DNA of 64,000 nucleotides from contig NZ_JAATJK010000001.1 in NCBI RefSeq assembly GCF_011927785.1, forward strand, positions 3,100,001 to 3,164,000, read 5' to 3'. The translations under genes and the position numbers were made by a program. This document shows, piece after piece, positions 1 to 11,042 of the stretch (positions within the stretch are counted from its first letter, which is position 1; each line of letters starts with the position of its first letter). The notes beneath the pieces are model-generated. The model did not search any database. It saw only the letters and a program-made list of their open reading frames with translations, and was not told the DNA's origin. The stretch is from Micromonospora profundi. Lineage in GTDB: Bacteria > Actinomycetota > Actinomycetes > Mycobacteriales > Micromonosporaceae.

Positions 1-1094
1 TCCAGCTTCACGCCGTACGGCTCGGCCGACACGTCGGACCAGGTGACGACGAACGTGACGGCGCCGGCCGTCAAGGGTCCGGGCTCGGGACGGCAGTCGA
101 ATGCGGTGGCCCAGCCGGTGGCGCCGGCCGCGTAGGAGGCCAGTAGGTTCTCCTCGAGGTCGTCGGCGCGGGTCAGCTGCCGGTCGAGCTCGGTGGTGAG
201 GGTGGACAGGCTGACGCCGGGCCGAACGTGACCGACGATCGGCACCCACTTGGCGAAGTGGCCGAGGCACTCCGCCAGCTCCTCGTAGCCGCGTCCGCCG
301 AGGCTGGCGCCGACCACGACGTCGCTCGCCGCGGTGACCCGGGCGAGCAACGCCTGCCAGACCGCCAGTAGCACGCTGCGCGGGGCGATCCCACGCGATC
401 GGGCGTAGGCGTGCAGTGCCGTCCCGGCCAGTTCCTGCCCGATCCGCCTGCTGCCCGCCGACCGGTCGCCGCCGGCGCGTTGCAGCGGCAAGGACCGGGT
501 GGCCGCCGGCTCGTTTGCGGCGGCCAGCAGCGCATCGGCCTCCGGCACTGGGCCGTCCAGACCGGCCTGGTGCTGCCACTCGACGACCTCGGCGTATGCG
601 ACCGGCTCTTCGTCCGGCTTCTCGCTGCGGTAGGCGCCGGCGAGGGCTGCCACCAGCAGTCGCATCGTCTCCGCATCCGCGCTCAGTGGACTGACCGTCA
701 GCAGCAGCGCGTGCCGGCCGGGGGCCAGCGCGAAGAGCACGCTTGCCAGCACAACGTCGGCGTTGCCCCGTTCCTGCTCGGCGACGGCGAGCAGGCGCTC
801 CTGGCGTTCGGCTTCGCCCAGGTGGGCAAGGTCCTCGAACCGGTGCTCTGACGGTGCGGCTCCCGGCTCGGCGACGACCTGGACGGCCGAGCGCACCCCC
901 GGCACGCGGCGGTACGAGGTGCGCAGGATCGCGTGACGGTTGGTCACCTCGGCCAGGGCTGCGCTCAGCCGGCCGGTGTCCAGCGGACCGGTCACCAGCA
1001 GCAGGGTCTGGGCCCAGGTTGCCTCGCCGTCTTCGCGTAGCTGCCAGATGTGTTGTTGTTGCACCGACAGCCGGAATCCCCGCACCTGGTTCAT
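1..1094 (-). CDS. NRPS N-terminal fragment, condensation-like domain (cut by window start)
   Basis: This is the third NRPS gene of the minus-strand operon. It starts at an ATG (1092-1094) that overlaps the stop of the preceding NRPS as ATGA, and it runs off the window at base 1. The visible ~364 residues are a condensation-type fold: an N-terminal LSVQQQHIW motif, a [13 protein letters not shown] stretch and a C-lobe [11 protein letters not shown] motif. At the C3 position, where active C domains have HHxxxDG, it reads SPLSADA (about residues 131-137; plus-strand bases about 680-700). The second histidine that normally assists amide bond formation is thus absent, while the aspartate is kept. 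It may be a modified, docking or oxygenase-recruiting C-like domain rather than a plain peptide-bond former. The downstream modules are not visible, so chain length and release cannot be judged. Confidence 0.85.
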   Translation of the reverse strand, partial: MNQVRGFRLSVQQQHIWQLREDGEATWAQTLLLVTGPLDTGRLSAALAEVTNRHAILRTSYRRVPGVRSAVQVVAEPGAAPSEHRFEDLAHLGEAERQERLLAVAEQERGNADVVLASVLFALAPGRHALLLTVSPLSADAETMRLLVAALAGAYRSEKPDEEPVAYAEVVEWQHQAGLDGPVPEADALLAAANEPAATRSLPLQRAGGDRSAGSRRIGQELAGTALHAYARSRGIAPRSVLLAVWQALLARVTAASDVVVGASLGGRGYEELAECLGHFAKWVPIVGHVRPGVSLSTLTTELDRQLTRADDLEENLLASYAAGATGWATAFDCRPEPGPLTAGAVTFVVTWSDVSAEPYGVKL

Positions 1095-4000
1095 CGGACC
1101 CCCACCATGTCACCCATCGCCACCAGCAGCGCACGGTCGCCCCGGAACGCGTTGCGGGCGTGCGCGACCAGGAAGTTATCGACCATCAGCACGTCGCCGC
1201 GCTGCCACCCGAAGGTGACCTCGAGCTCCTGATAGACGCGGCAGATCTCGACCATCGCGGCGTCCGGGATCGGGCTGCCGTCGCCGAACTCGCAGCTGCG
1301 GGGCAGTTCGTCCGGCCCCATGGTGGCTAGCAGCGAGGTACGGGCGGCGGCCGGCAGGCAGGCCAGATGCCAGTGCTGCACCTGGTTGAACCAGGACCAC
1401 TCTCCGGTGACGGGGTGCCGAACGGCTGCCGGGCGGGTCGCCGTGGTCCGCAGCCGGTCACCGCGCCACTCGTACTCCAATCCCTGCGTCGCGCACCGGG
1501 CGGCGACCTCGTCGCGGCTGTCGGTGCGGAACACGGTGCGCCAGTCCAGCCCGAGGCCCGTGCCGTAGCTGCGTACATAGCGCACCCCCTTGCGGAGGAA
1601 CTCCTCGCGCAGGTCGGCGTCGAGGCGCCGGTAGACCGCGCGGCTGTCGACGATCGGGGTCTCCCCGCCGGTCTCGGCGGGTTGCTGACAGCAAAACCAA
1701 ATTTTGGCCGGGGCTTCGTCGTTGAAAGAGTTCTCGTTGTGCCACAGCAGCTTCTCCTCCGGCGGGAAGAAGACCGGCGTGTACACGTTGCCGCTCAGCG
1801 CGGCCCGGGGATGTTCGCCGTTGTCGCCGAACAGCTCGTCGACGAAGACCATCGCGAAGCGTTCCAGCTGAGGTGGCCGCACGATGTCGAAGCCGCGGAA
1901 CAGCAACGCTCCCACCTCGCGCAGCGTCGACTCCAGCGAGTCACGGTGGGCGGCCGCCCAGTCGGCCAGGTCGACGTCGTCGCGCGTCGGGCTCAGCACG
2001 AGCGGCAGCGCAGACCCGTCGCCGATCGGGCAGCGCGTGACGGCCTCTGCGGAGGCGAGGGTGATCGCGGTCGGTGCGAGCCGCTTGAATCCCTTGCGCC
2101 GCCGGGGTGCCGGGTTGTCCCCGACCGGCTCGTCGGCGCGCTCGATCAGGGCGGTGAGCAGCGCCAGATATTCGTCGCGTAGCGCCTCGACCGTGCCGGG
2201 GTTGAACAGTTCCGCGTCGTAGTCCCAGGTGCCCTCGATGCCCTCGGCGTCGGCCTTGAGCAGCAGCACGAGGTCGAACCGGCTGGTGTCGATCACATCC
2301 AGGCCGGCCGGCTCGACCTCCAGTCCGGGCAGGGTGGCCGCCGACTCCGCCGTGCTATCCAGCACGATCTTGATCTGGAACAGCGGGTTGGGGTTGCCGC
2401 TGCGCCGCGGGTTGAGCAGCTTGACGACTTCCTCGTACGGCAGGTCCTGATGGGCGTAGGCGTCGAGCGTACTGCTCCTGGTGCGGCGCAGCAGCTCGCG
2501 CCAGGTCGGCCGGCCGCTGAGATCGCCGCGCAGCACGATCTGGTTGACGAAGAAACCGATCAGCCGCTCGGTGGCGGTGTCCGAGCGGCTGGCGACATCC
2601 GAGCCGACGGCGACGTCCTGCCGGCCGGTGCGGTGGGCTACCAGCACGTGCAGCACGCTCAGCAGCCCCATGAACAGGGTGGCCTCCTCCTGGCCGCACA
2701 GCTTGCGGAGCGCCTCGGTGGTGTTGGCCGGGATCCGGAACGGCAGCAGGCCCCCGGCGTGGGCGGCGTGCGCGGGCCTGGGTTGGTCGGTGGGCAGGCC
2801 GGGCAGCTCCAGGATGCCGTCGAGGCGCTCCCGCCAGTAGTCGCGCTGGCTGTCCCACTGGCCCTCCGCAGCGCAGCGGCGCTGCCAGACCGCGTAGTCG
2901 GCGTACTGGACCGGCAGTTCGGGCAGGCGCGACGGCCGGCCGTCGAGGGCGGCGGCGTATGCCTCGGCCAGTTCGTCGAGCAACAGCCCCGCCGACCAAC
3001 CGTCGACCGCGATGTGGTGCATGGTCAGGAGCAGGACGTGCTCGGCCGGGCCGACCCGGGCCAGGGCGGTTCGGACCACCGGTGGGCGCGCGAGGTCGAA
3101 CGGCTGGGCGTACTGGTCGCGCCCGAGCCGTCGGGTTTCGGCGGCGCACTCGGTCGGCGGCAGGCCGGAGAGGTCAACCACGGGCAGATCGTCGTGGCGG
3201 TGCGGCAGGATCACTTGGCGGGGGCCGCCGTCCTCGGAGACCAGCACGGTGCGCAGCACCTCGTGGCGGCCGGTGACCTCGTCGAGGGCGGCTGTCAGGG
3301 CGGCCACATCGAGCTTGCCGCGCAGCCGCAGGAAGACCGGGAAATTGTATTGAACGCTGCCGTGATGGAGTTGATGCACGAACCAGAGCCTTTCCTGGGC
3401 AAAGGATGCGGGCATCGACCCGGTGCGGGCAACGCGTTCCAGGGCCGGGGGCCTGGGTTCCGCCTCCTGCTGGATGAGCTCGTCGACTAGCCGGGCGAGG
3501 GCGGCGAGCGTGGAGAATTCGAACGGTGCCCGGATCGGGACCTCGACGGTGAACTCTCGGCGCAGCCGGAACACGAGCTTGAAGGTCAGCAGGGAGTGGC
3601 CGCCGAGGTCGAAAAAGTCGTCGTCTGGGCGGATCGCCTCGCGAGCCAGTAGTTCGGTCCAGATCTCCGCGATCCGGCGTTCCGTGTCGCTCATCGGCCT
3701 GCGCCCCGCGGCCTGCGGGCTACCGGCTGCGCCGTCGGTACCGGCCTCGACCAGATGACGCAGGGCCGTGTGGTCGAGCTTGCCGCCCTGGGTCAGCGGC
3801 AGCTCGGCGAGCGGGACGTAGCGTGACGGAACCAGCGGAGCGGGCAGGTGGGCGCGCAGGTGCGCTTCGATCGCCGGCAACGCGGCGACGGCTGCGGCAT
3901 GCCACAGCGGATCGTTCGCTAGGCGCTGCGGCGTCGGTGCGGAAAACTCGGGGCTTGTGGGGCCGAGCTGGTCGACTCGGGTCAGCAGCACGTCGAAGGC

Positions 4001-7000
4001 GCCGTCGGTCCGGCCCCGGGCCCAGCTCAGCTCGACCTGGTAGGGCACCCGGCCGGCGAGCTGCCACAGCTGTTCCGGATCATGACCGGGCTGCCCCGGA
4101 TCGCCGAAGGTGAGGTTGGTGAGCGGTGTGTCACCGGAGGCGCCGGCGAGCGCGTCCAGCAGTGCCAGGTCGCCGTCCAACCGGGCGTTGGGCACGCCGG
4201 CGACAACCAGCCGGGCGGGCCGTTCGCCGGTCAGGCGGGACTCGAGAGCGGTCAGGCTAAGGCCGTCGGCGCTCCAGTCGAGAACCTCGCTCGGCGCCGG
4301 CGCCGGTCCGTCGATCTCGAGGACGACGTCGTAGCGGTAGCGGATGAGCTCGTTGCTGGTCCCGCCGCGTTTGGGCATGACGCGCACGGCGCTGATCCGA
4401 GGCAGGATGGTCGGCAGGCCGGTGAAGAAGCGGGGGTCGAGGCACAGTTCCTCCTCGGCGTCGAGCTGGCGCTGCACGTCGGCTCGCAGCCGGCCGACGG
4501 TCGTGCCGGCCAGGGCGCGCCGGGCAGCGACCGAGGTGCGGAACACGCGCAGCAGGGCCAGGTTGCGCACGTCGCCGACGAAGACGTGGCCGCCCGGGGC
4601 CACCGCAGAGACCGCCTGCTCGAGGATCTCGGCGAGATACCGCTCGGACGGGAAGTACTGGACGACGGAGTTGAGAACGACCGTGTCGAAACTCTGCCCG
4701 GCAGGGACGCCGAGGTGGGCGGGTGCGGCGGACAGCTCGACGTGGGCGTCCCCCGCTCCCGGGACGGACCGGCGGACGTAGTCGACTGCGGCGGCTGAGA
4801 GGTCGACGCCTCGGTAGTGCTCGGATCCGGGGGCCAGTCGAGCCAACAGCATGCCGGTACCGAAGCCGATCTCGAGGATCCGGCGCGGACGTAACGCCGC
4901 GAGCCGGGCGACCGTCTCGTCGAGCCAGGCCGCCATCTCGGCCGGGTCGATCGGCTCGCCCGTGTAGCTGCTGATCCAGCCGGCAAGGTGGAATGCGGGG
5001 TCCGCGCCGGCGGACAGATCGGCGTAGACGTCCTCGTCATAGAGGCTGCGCCATTGCGCGAGCCGTTCGTCGCGGTGCCCGGCGTCTGCGACGTTGCCGT
5101 CGACGGCAACGATAGCGACGAGTTGTGCCGTACCAGAGACGGCGCGGTCCACCTCGATCACGCATCGCCGCACGGCCGGGTGTTCCTCGGCGAGCCGGGC
5201 GATCTCCCCTGGTTCGACCCGGTGGCCGCGGATCTTCACCTGGTCGTCCGCGCGGCCGAGGTATTCCAGGTTGCCATCGCTGCGGCGGCGCACGAGGTCG
5301 CCGGTGCGATAGAGGCGGCTGCCGGGTAGGCCGCCGTACGGGTCGGGCCGGAACCGATCGGCGGTCAGAGCGGCGCGGTTCCAGTAGCCGTAGGAGACTC
5401 CGGCGCCGCCGACGTAGAGCTCGCCCGTGGCGCCGACCGGTACCGGCTGCAGGCTCTCGTCCAGCACGTAGAGCCTGGTATTGGCGATCGGGGTACCGAT
5501 CGGCACCCGGCCCGAGGGCGCTGGGGCCGGGCCCACCTCGTACGCGGCGCAGGCGACCGCGGTCTCGGTCGGGCCGTACTCGTTGATCAGCCGTAGCCCG
5601 GCGGCGTCCGGATGCCAGCCGGCCAGCTGGCCTTCGCGCAGTTCCTCGCCGCCTATGACCAACGCGCGGGTCCACTGCTCTCGGCGGTTCTGGGCGCCAG
5701 GGACGTCTTCGAGTAGGCGCAGGTGGGCCGGAGTCAGCTTGACGAAGGTCAGGTCGCGGTCGGTACGCGCGGAGTCGGCCAGCGCTGCACCGGGCGCCTC
5801 TCCGGCGTGCGGCACGATGATCCGCTGCCCGGCCAGCAGGGGGGCGAAGAGGCTGGTGACGGTCAGGTCGACAGCGACCGAGGAGTGCAGCAGGGTGCCG
5901 CCGCCGTGACCCGCTGCCGCGAACGTCTCCACCGTCCAGAGCAGATAGTTGGCGACGCTGCGGTGCGACACCAGCGTTCCCTTCGGGCCGCCCGTCGACC
6001 CGGATGTGTAGATGAGGTACATCGGATCGTCCGCGTGGCCGTCCACCCGGGGCGGGTCGGCGGTGGTGCCGGTCAGGCTTTCCACGTACAGGACGGGGAT
6101 GTCGGTGATCTGCTGCCGGACGGCCTCGGTGATCAGCAGGGTCGCGGCGCTGTCCCCCAGCAGGTGGATCAGCCGGGCCGTGGGGTCGGCTGGGTTCATC
6201 GGCAGGTAGGCGGCGCCGGCCTTGAGCACGCCGAGCAGGGTGGCGACCAGTTCCGTCGACGGAGTGAGCAGGACGGCGACGATGTGACCACGGCGCACCC
6301 CCTGCTCTCGCAACGAGTGAGCGATGCGATTCGCGCGGCCGTCCAGCTCGGCGTAGGTCATCCGGCCGCAGGGATCGGAGACGGCGACCGCCTCGGGACA
6401 CAGCCGCTTCTGCTCCTCGAACAGCCGGTGCACGCGCGGGTCGGCGGGCCGTTCCCGAAGGCTCGCGTTGTCGTCGCGCAGCAGTCTGTCGCGCTCCGCG
6501 CCGTCCAGCAACGGAAGGTCGCCGACACGGGTGGTGGGGTCCGCGCCGACCGCATCGAGGACCAGCAGCAGGGAGCGGGTGAGGCGCTCGGCGGTCGCCG
6601 CGTCGAAAAGGTCGGTGGCGTAGATGAGCAGGCAGCGTAGGCCGTCCGGCTCCTCGACGACGTTGAGGTCCAGGTCGAAGCGGGCGGCGTGGTCGTCGAT
6701 GTCGAGCATGACGACCTGCAGGCCGGCCATCGTACGTACGGGATCGGGGGTGTTATGCATGGTGCAGTTGACCTGATAGATCGGGTTGCGGCTCAGGTCC
6801 CGCTCCGGGTGCAGCCGGCGGGCGACCAGGTCGAGCGGCACGTCCTGGTGCTCGTAGGCGTCGAGGCAGGTCTGGCGCACCCGCTCGAGAAGGTCCTTGA
6901 ACGGCTCGTCGGCACGGATCCGGGTGCGCAGCGCGACAGAGTTTGCGAAGAAGCCGATCAGCTCGTGCAGGGCGCGGTGGCGCCGGTTGGCGACCGGCGT

Positions 7001-7930
7001 GCCGACCACGACGTCGTTCTGGCCGCTGTACCGGGCGAGCACCACCTGCAATGCGGCGAGCAGCACCATGAACAGCGTGCCGCCGGACCGTCCGGCCAGG
7101 GCGACCAGCCGGTCGCGGACCGTCGACGGCACGGTGCCGGTCACGCTTGCGCCCTGATGTCCCGCGACCGCCGGACGTGGCCGGTCGGTGGGCAGTGTCA
7201 GGGCCTCCGGGGCATCCGCGAGCTGCTGCTGCCAGTAGTCGAGCTGACGCGTCGCATCGTCACCGGCCGCCCAGTCCTCCTGCCAGCAGGCGTATTCGCG
7301 GTAGGTCACCGGCAGCAGCGGCAGGTCGGCCTTCGTGCCGGTCACCCGCGCCTCGTAGCAGCGGGCGAGATCCCTGGTGAAGACGCTGATCGACCAGCCG
7401 TCGAACACGGCGTGGTGGAAGGTGACGAGCAGCAGTGCCTCCCGCGGTGCGAGGCGCAGTAACCGATAGCGCAGCAGCGGTCCCGCAGCCAGGTCGAACG
7501 GATCGCCCGGCTCGGTCTGCGCGAGCCGCTCGGCCTCGTCGTACCGCAGCTCGACGGGCAGGCCGCTGAGATCGAGGACGGGCAGCGGCCGGGGGCCGGG
7601 CAGAGCGACCCGCTGGACGGGTCGGCCCTCGTGCACCGGCAGGGCGACCCGCAGGACCTCGTGCCGGGCCTGGACGTCGTCGAGCGTCAGCGCGAGCGCG
7701 GCCACTTCGAGGTCGCCGGTGATCCGGTAGGCCGTGGGGCTGTGGTAGGCGTGGCTGGCCGGGTCGAGGTGGTGCAGGAACAGCATGCGGCGTTGGGTGA
7801 ACGATGCCGGGGCGTCCCCATCGTCCGCGCCGAGGCCGATGGGCGGCAGGCCCCGCTCCCACAGCCGCTGCCGCAGCTGTGCCCGCTGTCCGGGAGGCAG
7901 GTCGCGGATCTGGTCGGACACAGCGCTCAC
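1091..7930 (-). CDS. NRPS, C-A(MT)-T-C with C-terminal TauD-like oxygenase
   Basis: A 2279-residue synthetase starting at GTG, overlapping the stop of the upstream NRPS as GTGA. Order: C domain (~40-470, HHAVFDG at 172-178); A domain (~500-940) with core motif [11 protein letters not shown] at 640-650; an S-adenosylmethionine methyltransferase inserted between the late A motifs (~955-1210, LEIGFGTG at 1019-1026, LNSVVQYFP at 1086-1094); the end of the A domain (QGGKLD at 1381-1386); T domain with LGGHS at 1442-1446; a second C domain (HHIAVDG at 1638-1644); and a TauD/TfdA Fe(II)/2-oxoglutarate domain (~1960-2279) with HNE at 2064-2066 and a distal His at 2257. Aligning by eye to the GrsA pocket gives D-L-T-K-V-G-E-V-A-K, close to the codes of Asn- or Asp-activating domains. 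The embedded MT is of the type usually N-methylating the activated residue. The fused oxygenase probably beta-hydroxylates a carrier-bound residue; this is inferred from SyrP-like enzymes. Confidence 0.9.
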   Translation of the reverse strand: MSAVSDQIRDLPPGQRAQLRQRLWERGLPPIGLGADDGDAPASFTQRRMLFLHHLDPASHAYHSPTAYRITGDLEVAALALTLDDVQARHEVLRVALPVHEGRPVQRVALPGPRPLPVLDLSGLPVELRYDEAERLAQTEPGDPFDLAAGPLLRYRLLRLAPREALLLVTFHHAVFDGWSISVFTRDLARCYEARVTGTKADLPLLPVTYREYACWQEDWAAGDDATRQLDYWQQQLADAPEALTLPTDRPRPAVAGHQGASVTGTVPSTVRDRLVALAGRSGGTLFMVLLAALQVVLARYSGQNDVVVGTPVANRRHRALHELIGFFANSVALRTRIRADEPFKDLLERVRQTCLDAYEHQDVPLDLVARRLHPERDLSRNPIYQVNCTMHNTPDPVRTMAGLQVVMLDIDDHAARFDLDLNVVEEPDGLRCLLIYATDLFDAATAERLTRSLLLVLDAVGADPTTRVGDLPLLDGAERDRLLRDDNASLRERPADPRVHRLFEEQKRLCPEAVAVSDPCGRMTYAELDGRANRIAHSLREQGVRRGHIVAVLLTPSTELVATLLGVLKAGAAYLPMNPADPTARLIHLLGDSAATLLITEAVRQQITDIPVLYVESLTGTTADPPRVDGHADDPMYLIYTSGSTGGPKGTLVSHRSVANYLLWTVETFAAAGHGGGTLLHSSVAVDLTVTSLFAPLLAGQRIIVPHAGEAPGAALADSARTDRDLTFVKLTPAHLRLLEDVPGAQNRREQWTRALVIGGEELREGQLAGWHPDAAGLRLINEYGPTETAVACAAYEVGPAPAPSGRVPIGTPIANTRLYVLDESLQPVPVGATGELYVGGAGVSYGYWNRAALTADRFRPDPYGGLPGSRLYRTGDLVRRRSDGNLEYLGRADDQVKIRGHRVEPGEIARLAEEHPAVRRCVIEVDRAVSGTAQLVAIVAVDGNVADAGHRDERLAQWRSLYDEDVYADLSAGADPAFHLAGWISSYTGEPIDPAEMAAWLDETVARLAALRPRRILEIGFGTGMLLARLAPGSEHYRGVDLSAAAVDYVRRSVPGAGDAHVELSAAPAHLGVPAGQSFDTVVLNSVVQYFPSERYLAEILEQAVSAVAPGGHVFVGDVRNLALLRVFRTSVAARRALAGTTVGRLRADVQRQLDAEEELCLDPRFFTGLPTILPRISAVRVMPKRGGTSNELIRYRYDVVLEIDGPAPAPSEVLDWSADGLSLTALESRLTGERPARLVVAGVPNARLDGDLALLDALAGASGDTPLTNLTFGDPGQPGHDPEQLWQLAGRVPYQVELSWARGRTDGAFDVLLTRVDQLGPTSPEFSAPTPQRLANDPLWHAAAVAALPAIEAHLRAHLPAPLVPSRYVPLAELPLTQGGKLDHTALRHLVEAGTDGAAGSPQAAGRRPMSDTERRIAEIWTELLAREAIRPDDDFFDLGGHSLLTFKLVFRLRREFTVEVPIRAPFEFSTLAALARLVDELIQQEAEPRPPALERVARTGSMPASFAQERLWFVHQLHHGSVQYNFPVFLRLRGKLDVAALTAALDEVTGRHEVLRTVLVSEDGGPRQVILPHRHDDLPVVDLSGLPPTECAAETRRLGRDQYAQPFDLARPPVVRTALARVGPAEHVLLLTMHHIAVDGWSAGLLLDELAEAYAAALDGRPSRLPELPVQYADYAVWQRRCAAEGQWDSQRDYWRERLDGILELPGLPTDQPRPAHAAHAGGLLPFRIPANTTEALRKLCGQEEATLFMGLLSVLHVLVAHRTGRQDVAVGSDVASRSDTATERLIGFFVNQIVLRGDLSGRPTWRELLRRTRSSTLDAYAHQDLPYEEVVKLLNPRRSGNPNPLFQIKIVLDSTAESAATLPGLEVEPAGLDVIDTSRFDLVLLLKADAEGIEGTWDYDAELFNPGTVEALRDEYLALLTALIERADEPVGDNPAPRRRKGFKRLAPTAITLASAEAVTRCPIGDGSALPLVLSPTRDDVDLADWAAAHRDSLESTLREVGALLFRGFDIVRPPQLERFAMVFVDELFGDNGEHPRAALSGNVYTPVFFPPEEKLLWHNENSFNDEAPAKIWFCCQQPAETGGETPIVDSRAVYRRLDADLREEFLRKGVRYVRSYGTGLGLDWRTVFRTDSRDEVAARCATQGLEYEWRGDRLRTTATRPAAVRHPVTGEWSWFNQVQHWHLACLPAAARTSLLATMGPDELPRSCEFGDGSPIPDAAMVEICRVYQELEVTFGWQRGDVLMVDNFLVAHARNAFRGDRALLVAMGDMVGVR

Positions 7931-10515
7931 AACACGGTCCCTTCCTGCCGGGAGATTCGCTCGATGCGCTGGACAAGGTCGTCGACCTCGTCGGGCGGAC
8001 TGCCGGGACGCTCACGGCGGCGCTGCTCGATTTCGGCCGCGAGCCCGGCGACGGTCCGGGTCTCGAAGATCACCCGGGCCGGTACGTCGACACCGAACTG
8101 ACTGCCGATCTCGGTGACCACCACGATCGCGAGCAACGAGTGGCCGCCGAGGAGGAAGAAGTTGTCGTGCACCCCGAACTCGCGCACTCCGAGAAGTTCG
8201 GCCCAGATCTCCCATACCTGGCGCTCGAGCGGGTTGCGGGGCGCGACTCTGCCCACCGGCGACACTTGGAGGCTGGCGGGCACGCCGGGCAGCGCCCGGA
8301 CGTCGAGCTTGCCGCTGACGGTGGTGGGCAGCCGGTCGAGGGCGATGAAGTGGTTGGGGAGCATGAAGGCGGGCAGCCGCCGGCGCAGCTGGGCCAACAG
8401 GTCGTCAACACTGATCTGCTGCCCTTCCCGGCCGACCAGGTAGGCGACCAGCCGGTTGTCGCCGCTCACCTGGACCAGCCGGACGACGCACTCGCGGAAG
8501 GTGCCGGTGGCGAGCAGGGCGGCCTCGATCTCGCCCGTCTCGATCCGGTATCCGCGCACCTTCACCTGCTGGTCGATCCGCCCGAGGAATTCCATGGCCC
8601 CGTCCCCGCGCCACCGGACGAGGTCTCCGGTGCGATAGAGCCGCAGGCCGGGCACAGCGCCGAAGGGATCAGGGACGAAGCGTTCCGCGGTCAGCGCGGG
8701 CCGGTCGAGATAGCCGCGGGCCAGGCCGGCGCCGCCGACATAAAGCTCGCCGGGGAATCCGATCGGCACCAGGCGCAGTTGCTGGTCCACCACGTGCAGG
8801 GTGGTGTTGGCAATGGGCCGGCCGATTGGCACGCCGCCGCGCTCGGGCAGGTCGGTGATCCGATGGCAGGTCGAGAAGGTGGTGTTCTCGGTCGGCCCGT
8901 AGCCGTTGATCAGGTGGCCGGGCGGCCCGTCCCGCAGGACCTGCCGGCTGCGGCCCGGATCCATCACTTCGCCGACCACGAACAGATAACGCAGGCCACC
9001 GAAGGCTCCGGCATCGAGGTCGACGACGCGGTTGAACAGCGTGCTGGTCAGTGCCAGGACGGTCGGGCGCAGCCTGCCGAGCAGCGCGAGTACCTCCTCG
9101 GGCCCGAGTTGCTCGCCGCCGGGGAGCACCTCGACCCGGGCACCGTTGCAGAGCGCGCCCCAGACTTCGAAGAGCGTGATGTCGAACGACGGATCGCCCA
9201 GGTGGACCAGGAGGTCGTCCGGTCCGATCGTCACGTAGTCGGTCTCGGTGATGAGCCGAACTATTCCCCGGTGTTCGACGCCAACGCCTTTGGGCCGCCC
9301 GGTCGACCCGGAGGTGTACATGACCGCCGCGAGCGCGCCGGGCAGCGAGCGCGGCTCCGCCGCGGAGGTGACGGACCGGCGGGCAGTCGGCGCGAGAGCA
9401 ATCGCGGGCACGCCGGTGGCCGGCAGCCAGGGCGGGACGTCCGTTCCGGTCAGTACGGCGGTGACCCGGCAGTCGCGCACCATGAAGTCGAGACGCTCGG
9501 CGGGGTGCGAGGGGTCGAGCACGAGATAAGATCCGCCCGCCTTGAGCACGCCGAGCATGCCGACCACCAGATCCGCGCCGCGTGGCAGGTGCAGGCCGAC
9601 TTGGCTGTCCGGGCCGACGCCCACCCCGATCAGGGTTTGGGCCACCTGGGCGGCCTGCCCGACGAGCTCGGCGTAGGTCAGACCAGTGGTGCCCTCCGTG
9701 AGGGCGACCCGGTCGGGGGTCCGCAACGCCCAGCGCTGGACCAGGCCGTCGACGGTGCACGTGCCCGGAAGCGGCCGCGCTGTGTCGTTCCATCGGTTGA
9801 GGCGGGCAAGTTCGGCCGGGGTGACCAGGCCGAGGTCGTCAAGGGGCCCGTCCGGGTTCATGGCCATCGCGTGCAGCACCTGCAGCCATGCCTGGGCGAG
9901 TCGCTCGACGGTGGCCGGCAGCCACAGGTCGGTGGCGTACTGAACGGCGCACGGCAGGTCGCGCGTGTCGTCGTGGATGGTCCATTTGAGGTCGAAGATG
10001 GCGACCGGGTCGTTCTGGACCGGGCCGGGCACAGCTTCGAAACCGACCTGGCAGATCGGATGCCGGCTCGGGTCGTCGGCGCCGGCCAGCAGGTCCACCA
10101 GGTCCTCGAAAGGCACTTCATGGGTACGCGCGGCGGCAGTGCCGGCGGCTACCCGGGCGACCAACTCGCGCGGGCGGAGAGGGCCGGCAAGCCCGGCGCG
10201 GAGCACGACCGTGTTCGCACCGCCGGTCGTGAGTCCCACCAGTGCGTCGGTCCGGCCCTGGTAGCGGCCGAGTAGGACGAGCAGCCCGGCGAGCAGGACC
10301 GCCGGCAGGTCGGCCTCCACCTGCTGGCCGAGGCTGCGCAACCGCTGCGCCAGGTCGGCGCCGAGGCGCAAGTGGTGGGTGGCGCCCCGGTGGGACTGCA
10401 CGGGCGGGTGCGGCACGTCCGTCCACAGGTCGACTGCGGTTGCGTCGCCGAGCGTCTCCCGCCAGTAGGCCGCGGATGCCGGCCGGATCTGCTCTTTCGG
10501 CACTGTGCCCTCCAT
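7927..10515 (-). CDS. NRPS loading module, truncated C - A - T
   Basis: An 862-residue protein. Residues ~1-230 match only the C-terminal half of a condensation domain (YWRETLGDA at the start, then VPFEDLV and HPICQVGF). There is no HHxxxDG half, so this remnant cannot condense, and the protein probably loads the first amino acid. The A domain spans ~255-740, with [11 protein letters not shown] at 400-410, YRTGDL and SGKLD. The T domain has LGGHS in the last 100 residues. The pocket residues read by eye (D, I, F, A, F, V, G, T, F, K) do not match a code I know, so no substrate is named; a hydrophobic residue is likely. The stop overlaps the next NRPS start. The upstream MbtH protein is presumably its adenylation partner. 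Confidence 0.88.
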   Translation of the reverse strand: MEGTVPKEQIRPASAAYWRETLGDATAVDLWTDVPHPPVQSHRGATHHLRLGADLAQRLRSLGQQVEADLPAVLLAGLLVLLGRYQGRTDALVGLTTGGANTVVLRAGLAGPLRPRELVARVAAGTAAARTHEVPFEDLVDLLAGADDPSRHPICQVGFEAVPGPVQNDPVAIFDLKWTIHDDTRDLPCAVQYATDLWLPATVERLAQAWLQVLHAMAMNPDGPLDDLGLVTPAELARLNRWNDTARPLPGTCTVDGLVQRWALRTPDRVALTEGTTGLTYAELVGQAAQVAQTLIGVGVGPDSQVGLHLPRGADLVVGMLGVLKAGGSYLVLDPSHPAERLDFMVRDCRVTAVLTGTDVPPWLPATGVPAIALAPTARRSVTSAAEPRSLPGALAAVMYTSGSTGRPKGVGVEHRGIVRLITETDYVTIGPDDLLVHLGDPSFDITLFEVWGALCNGARVEVLPGGEQLGPEEVLALLGRLRPTVLALTSTLFNRVVDLDAGAFGGLRYLFVVGEVMDPGRSRQVLRDGPPGHLINGYGPTENTTFSTCHRITDLPERGGVPIGRPIANTTLHVVDQQLRLVPIGFPGELYVGGAGLARGYLDRPALTAERFVPDPFGAVPGLRLYRTGDLVRWRGDGAMEFLGRIDQQVKVRGYRIETGEIEAALLATGTFRECVVRLVQVSGDNRLVAYLVGREGQQISVDDLLAQLRRRLPAFMLPNHFIALDRLPTTVSGKLDVRALPGVPASLQVSPVGRVAPRNPLERQVWEIWAELLGVREFGVHDNFFLLGGHSLLAIVVVTEIGSQFGVDVPARVIFETRTVAGLAAEIEQRRRERPGSPPDEVDDLVQRIERISRQEGTVL

Positions 10516-10530
10516 GGTCTGCCGCAGCTG

Positions 10531-10779
10531 TCAGTCGCGCGTTGGTCGCAGGTCCGCCGGCCGGTCGAAGCGCAGCCGGGTGATGCAGAAGTCCTGCCAT
10601 CGCGGGTCCGCCGAGTCCCAGATCAGCTGCGGGTCGGTCAGAACCGGTGTGCGTACGACGGTGAGGTCGTCGCGCAGGTAGACGACGTCGTCGTCGGTAA
10701 GCCCGGTGCCGGCCGGCTCGGCCCAGCCGTCGAAGGCGCGCAGCTCGCCGAGCCGGTAGGCCCGGCTGTACGGGCTCAT
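10531..10779 (-). CDS. conserved small protein of unknown function in NRPS operon
   Basis: An 82-residue protein whose ATG (10777-10779) overlaps the stop of the MbtH gene as ATGA; longer upstream starts would sit inside mbtH. It has no signal peptide or membrane segment. It is rich in Asp, Arg and aromatic residues, with a central VVYLRDDLTVVR stretch and a C-terminal LIWDSADPRWQDFC segment. I do not recognise the family. Its position between mbtH and the loading NRPS, with overlap on one side and a 15-base gap on the other, implies stoichiometric co-expression with the synthetases. An NRPS chaperone or helper role is a guess from context. Confidence 0.75.
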   Translation of the reverse strand: MSPYSRAYRLGELRAFDGWAEPAGTGLTDDDVVYLRDDLTVVRTPVLTDPQLIWDSADPRWQDFCITRLRFDRPADLRPTRD

Positions 10780-11009
10780 CGGGACGCCTCTGCGGCCTCG
10801 TCCTGCTCCATCCGTCGGCGGAGGCTCAGCGGGCGCAGGTCCGTCCAGACCTCGCCGATGTGCCGGAGGCACTCGGCGCGCGATCCGGTCTTGCCCGTGC
10901 CCGTCCAGCCGGCCGGGCTCTCCCGGTCGACCGGCCAGATCGAGAACTGCTCCTCGTCGTTGACCACCACCCGGTAGGATCGGCTGTCGGTGTCGTCTGC
11001 CGCGTCCAT
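10776..11009 (-). CDS. MbtH-like protein
   Basis: A 77-residue MbtH family protein, the small partner that binds and stabilises or activates NRPS adenylation domains. Signature residues visible are NDEEQFSIWP, PAGW, a Gly-rich turn, CLRHI and VWTDLRP. A strong AAGGAG ribosome binding site lies upstream of the ATG. The C-terminal ~10 residues are acidic and Ala-rich, beyond the usual core. It is followed by the 82-residue unknown gene with a four-base overlap and belongs to the NRPS operon. Confidence 0.95.
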   Translation of the reverse strand: MDAADDTDSRSYRVVVNDEEQFSIWPVDRESPAGWTGTGKTGSRAECLRHIGEVWTDLRPLSLRRRMEQDEAAEASR

Positions 11010-11042
11010 CGATCGCTCCTTCTTAATAGGGATCTGCTCGGC

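Noticed and set aside
7804..10275. An 823-codon open frame on the plus strand
   Set aside because: It lies antisense to the NRPS loading module, and its translation lacks domains and is Arg/Gln/Gly-rich as expected of a GC-driven shadow frame.
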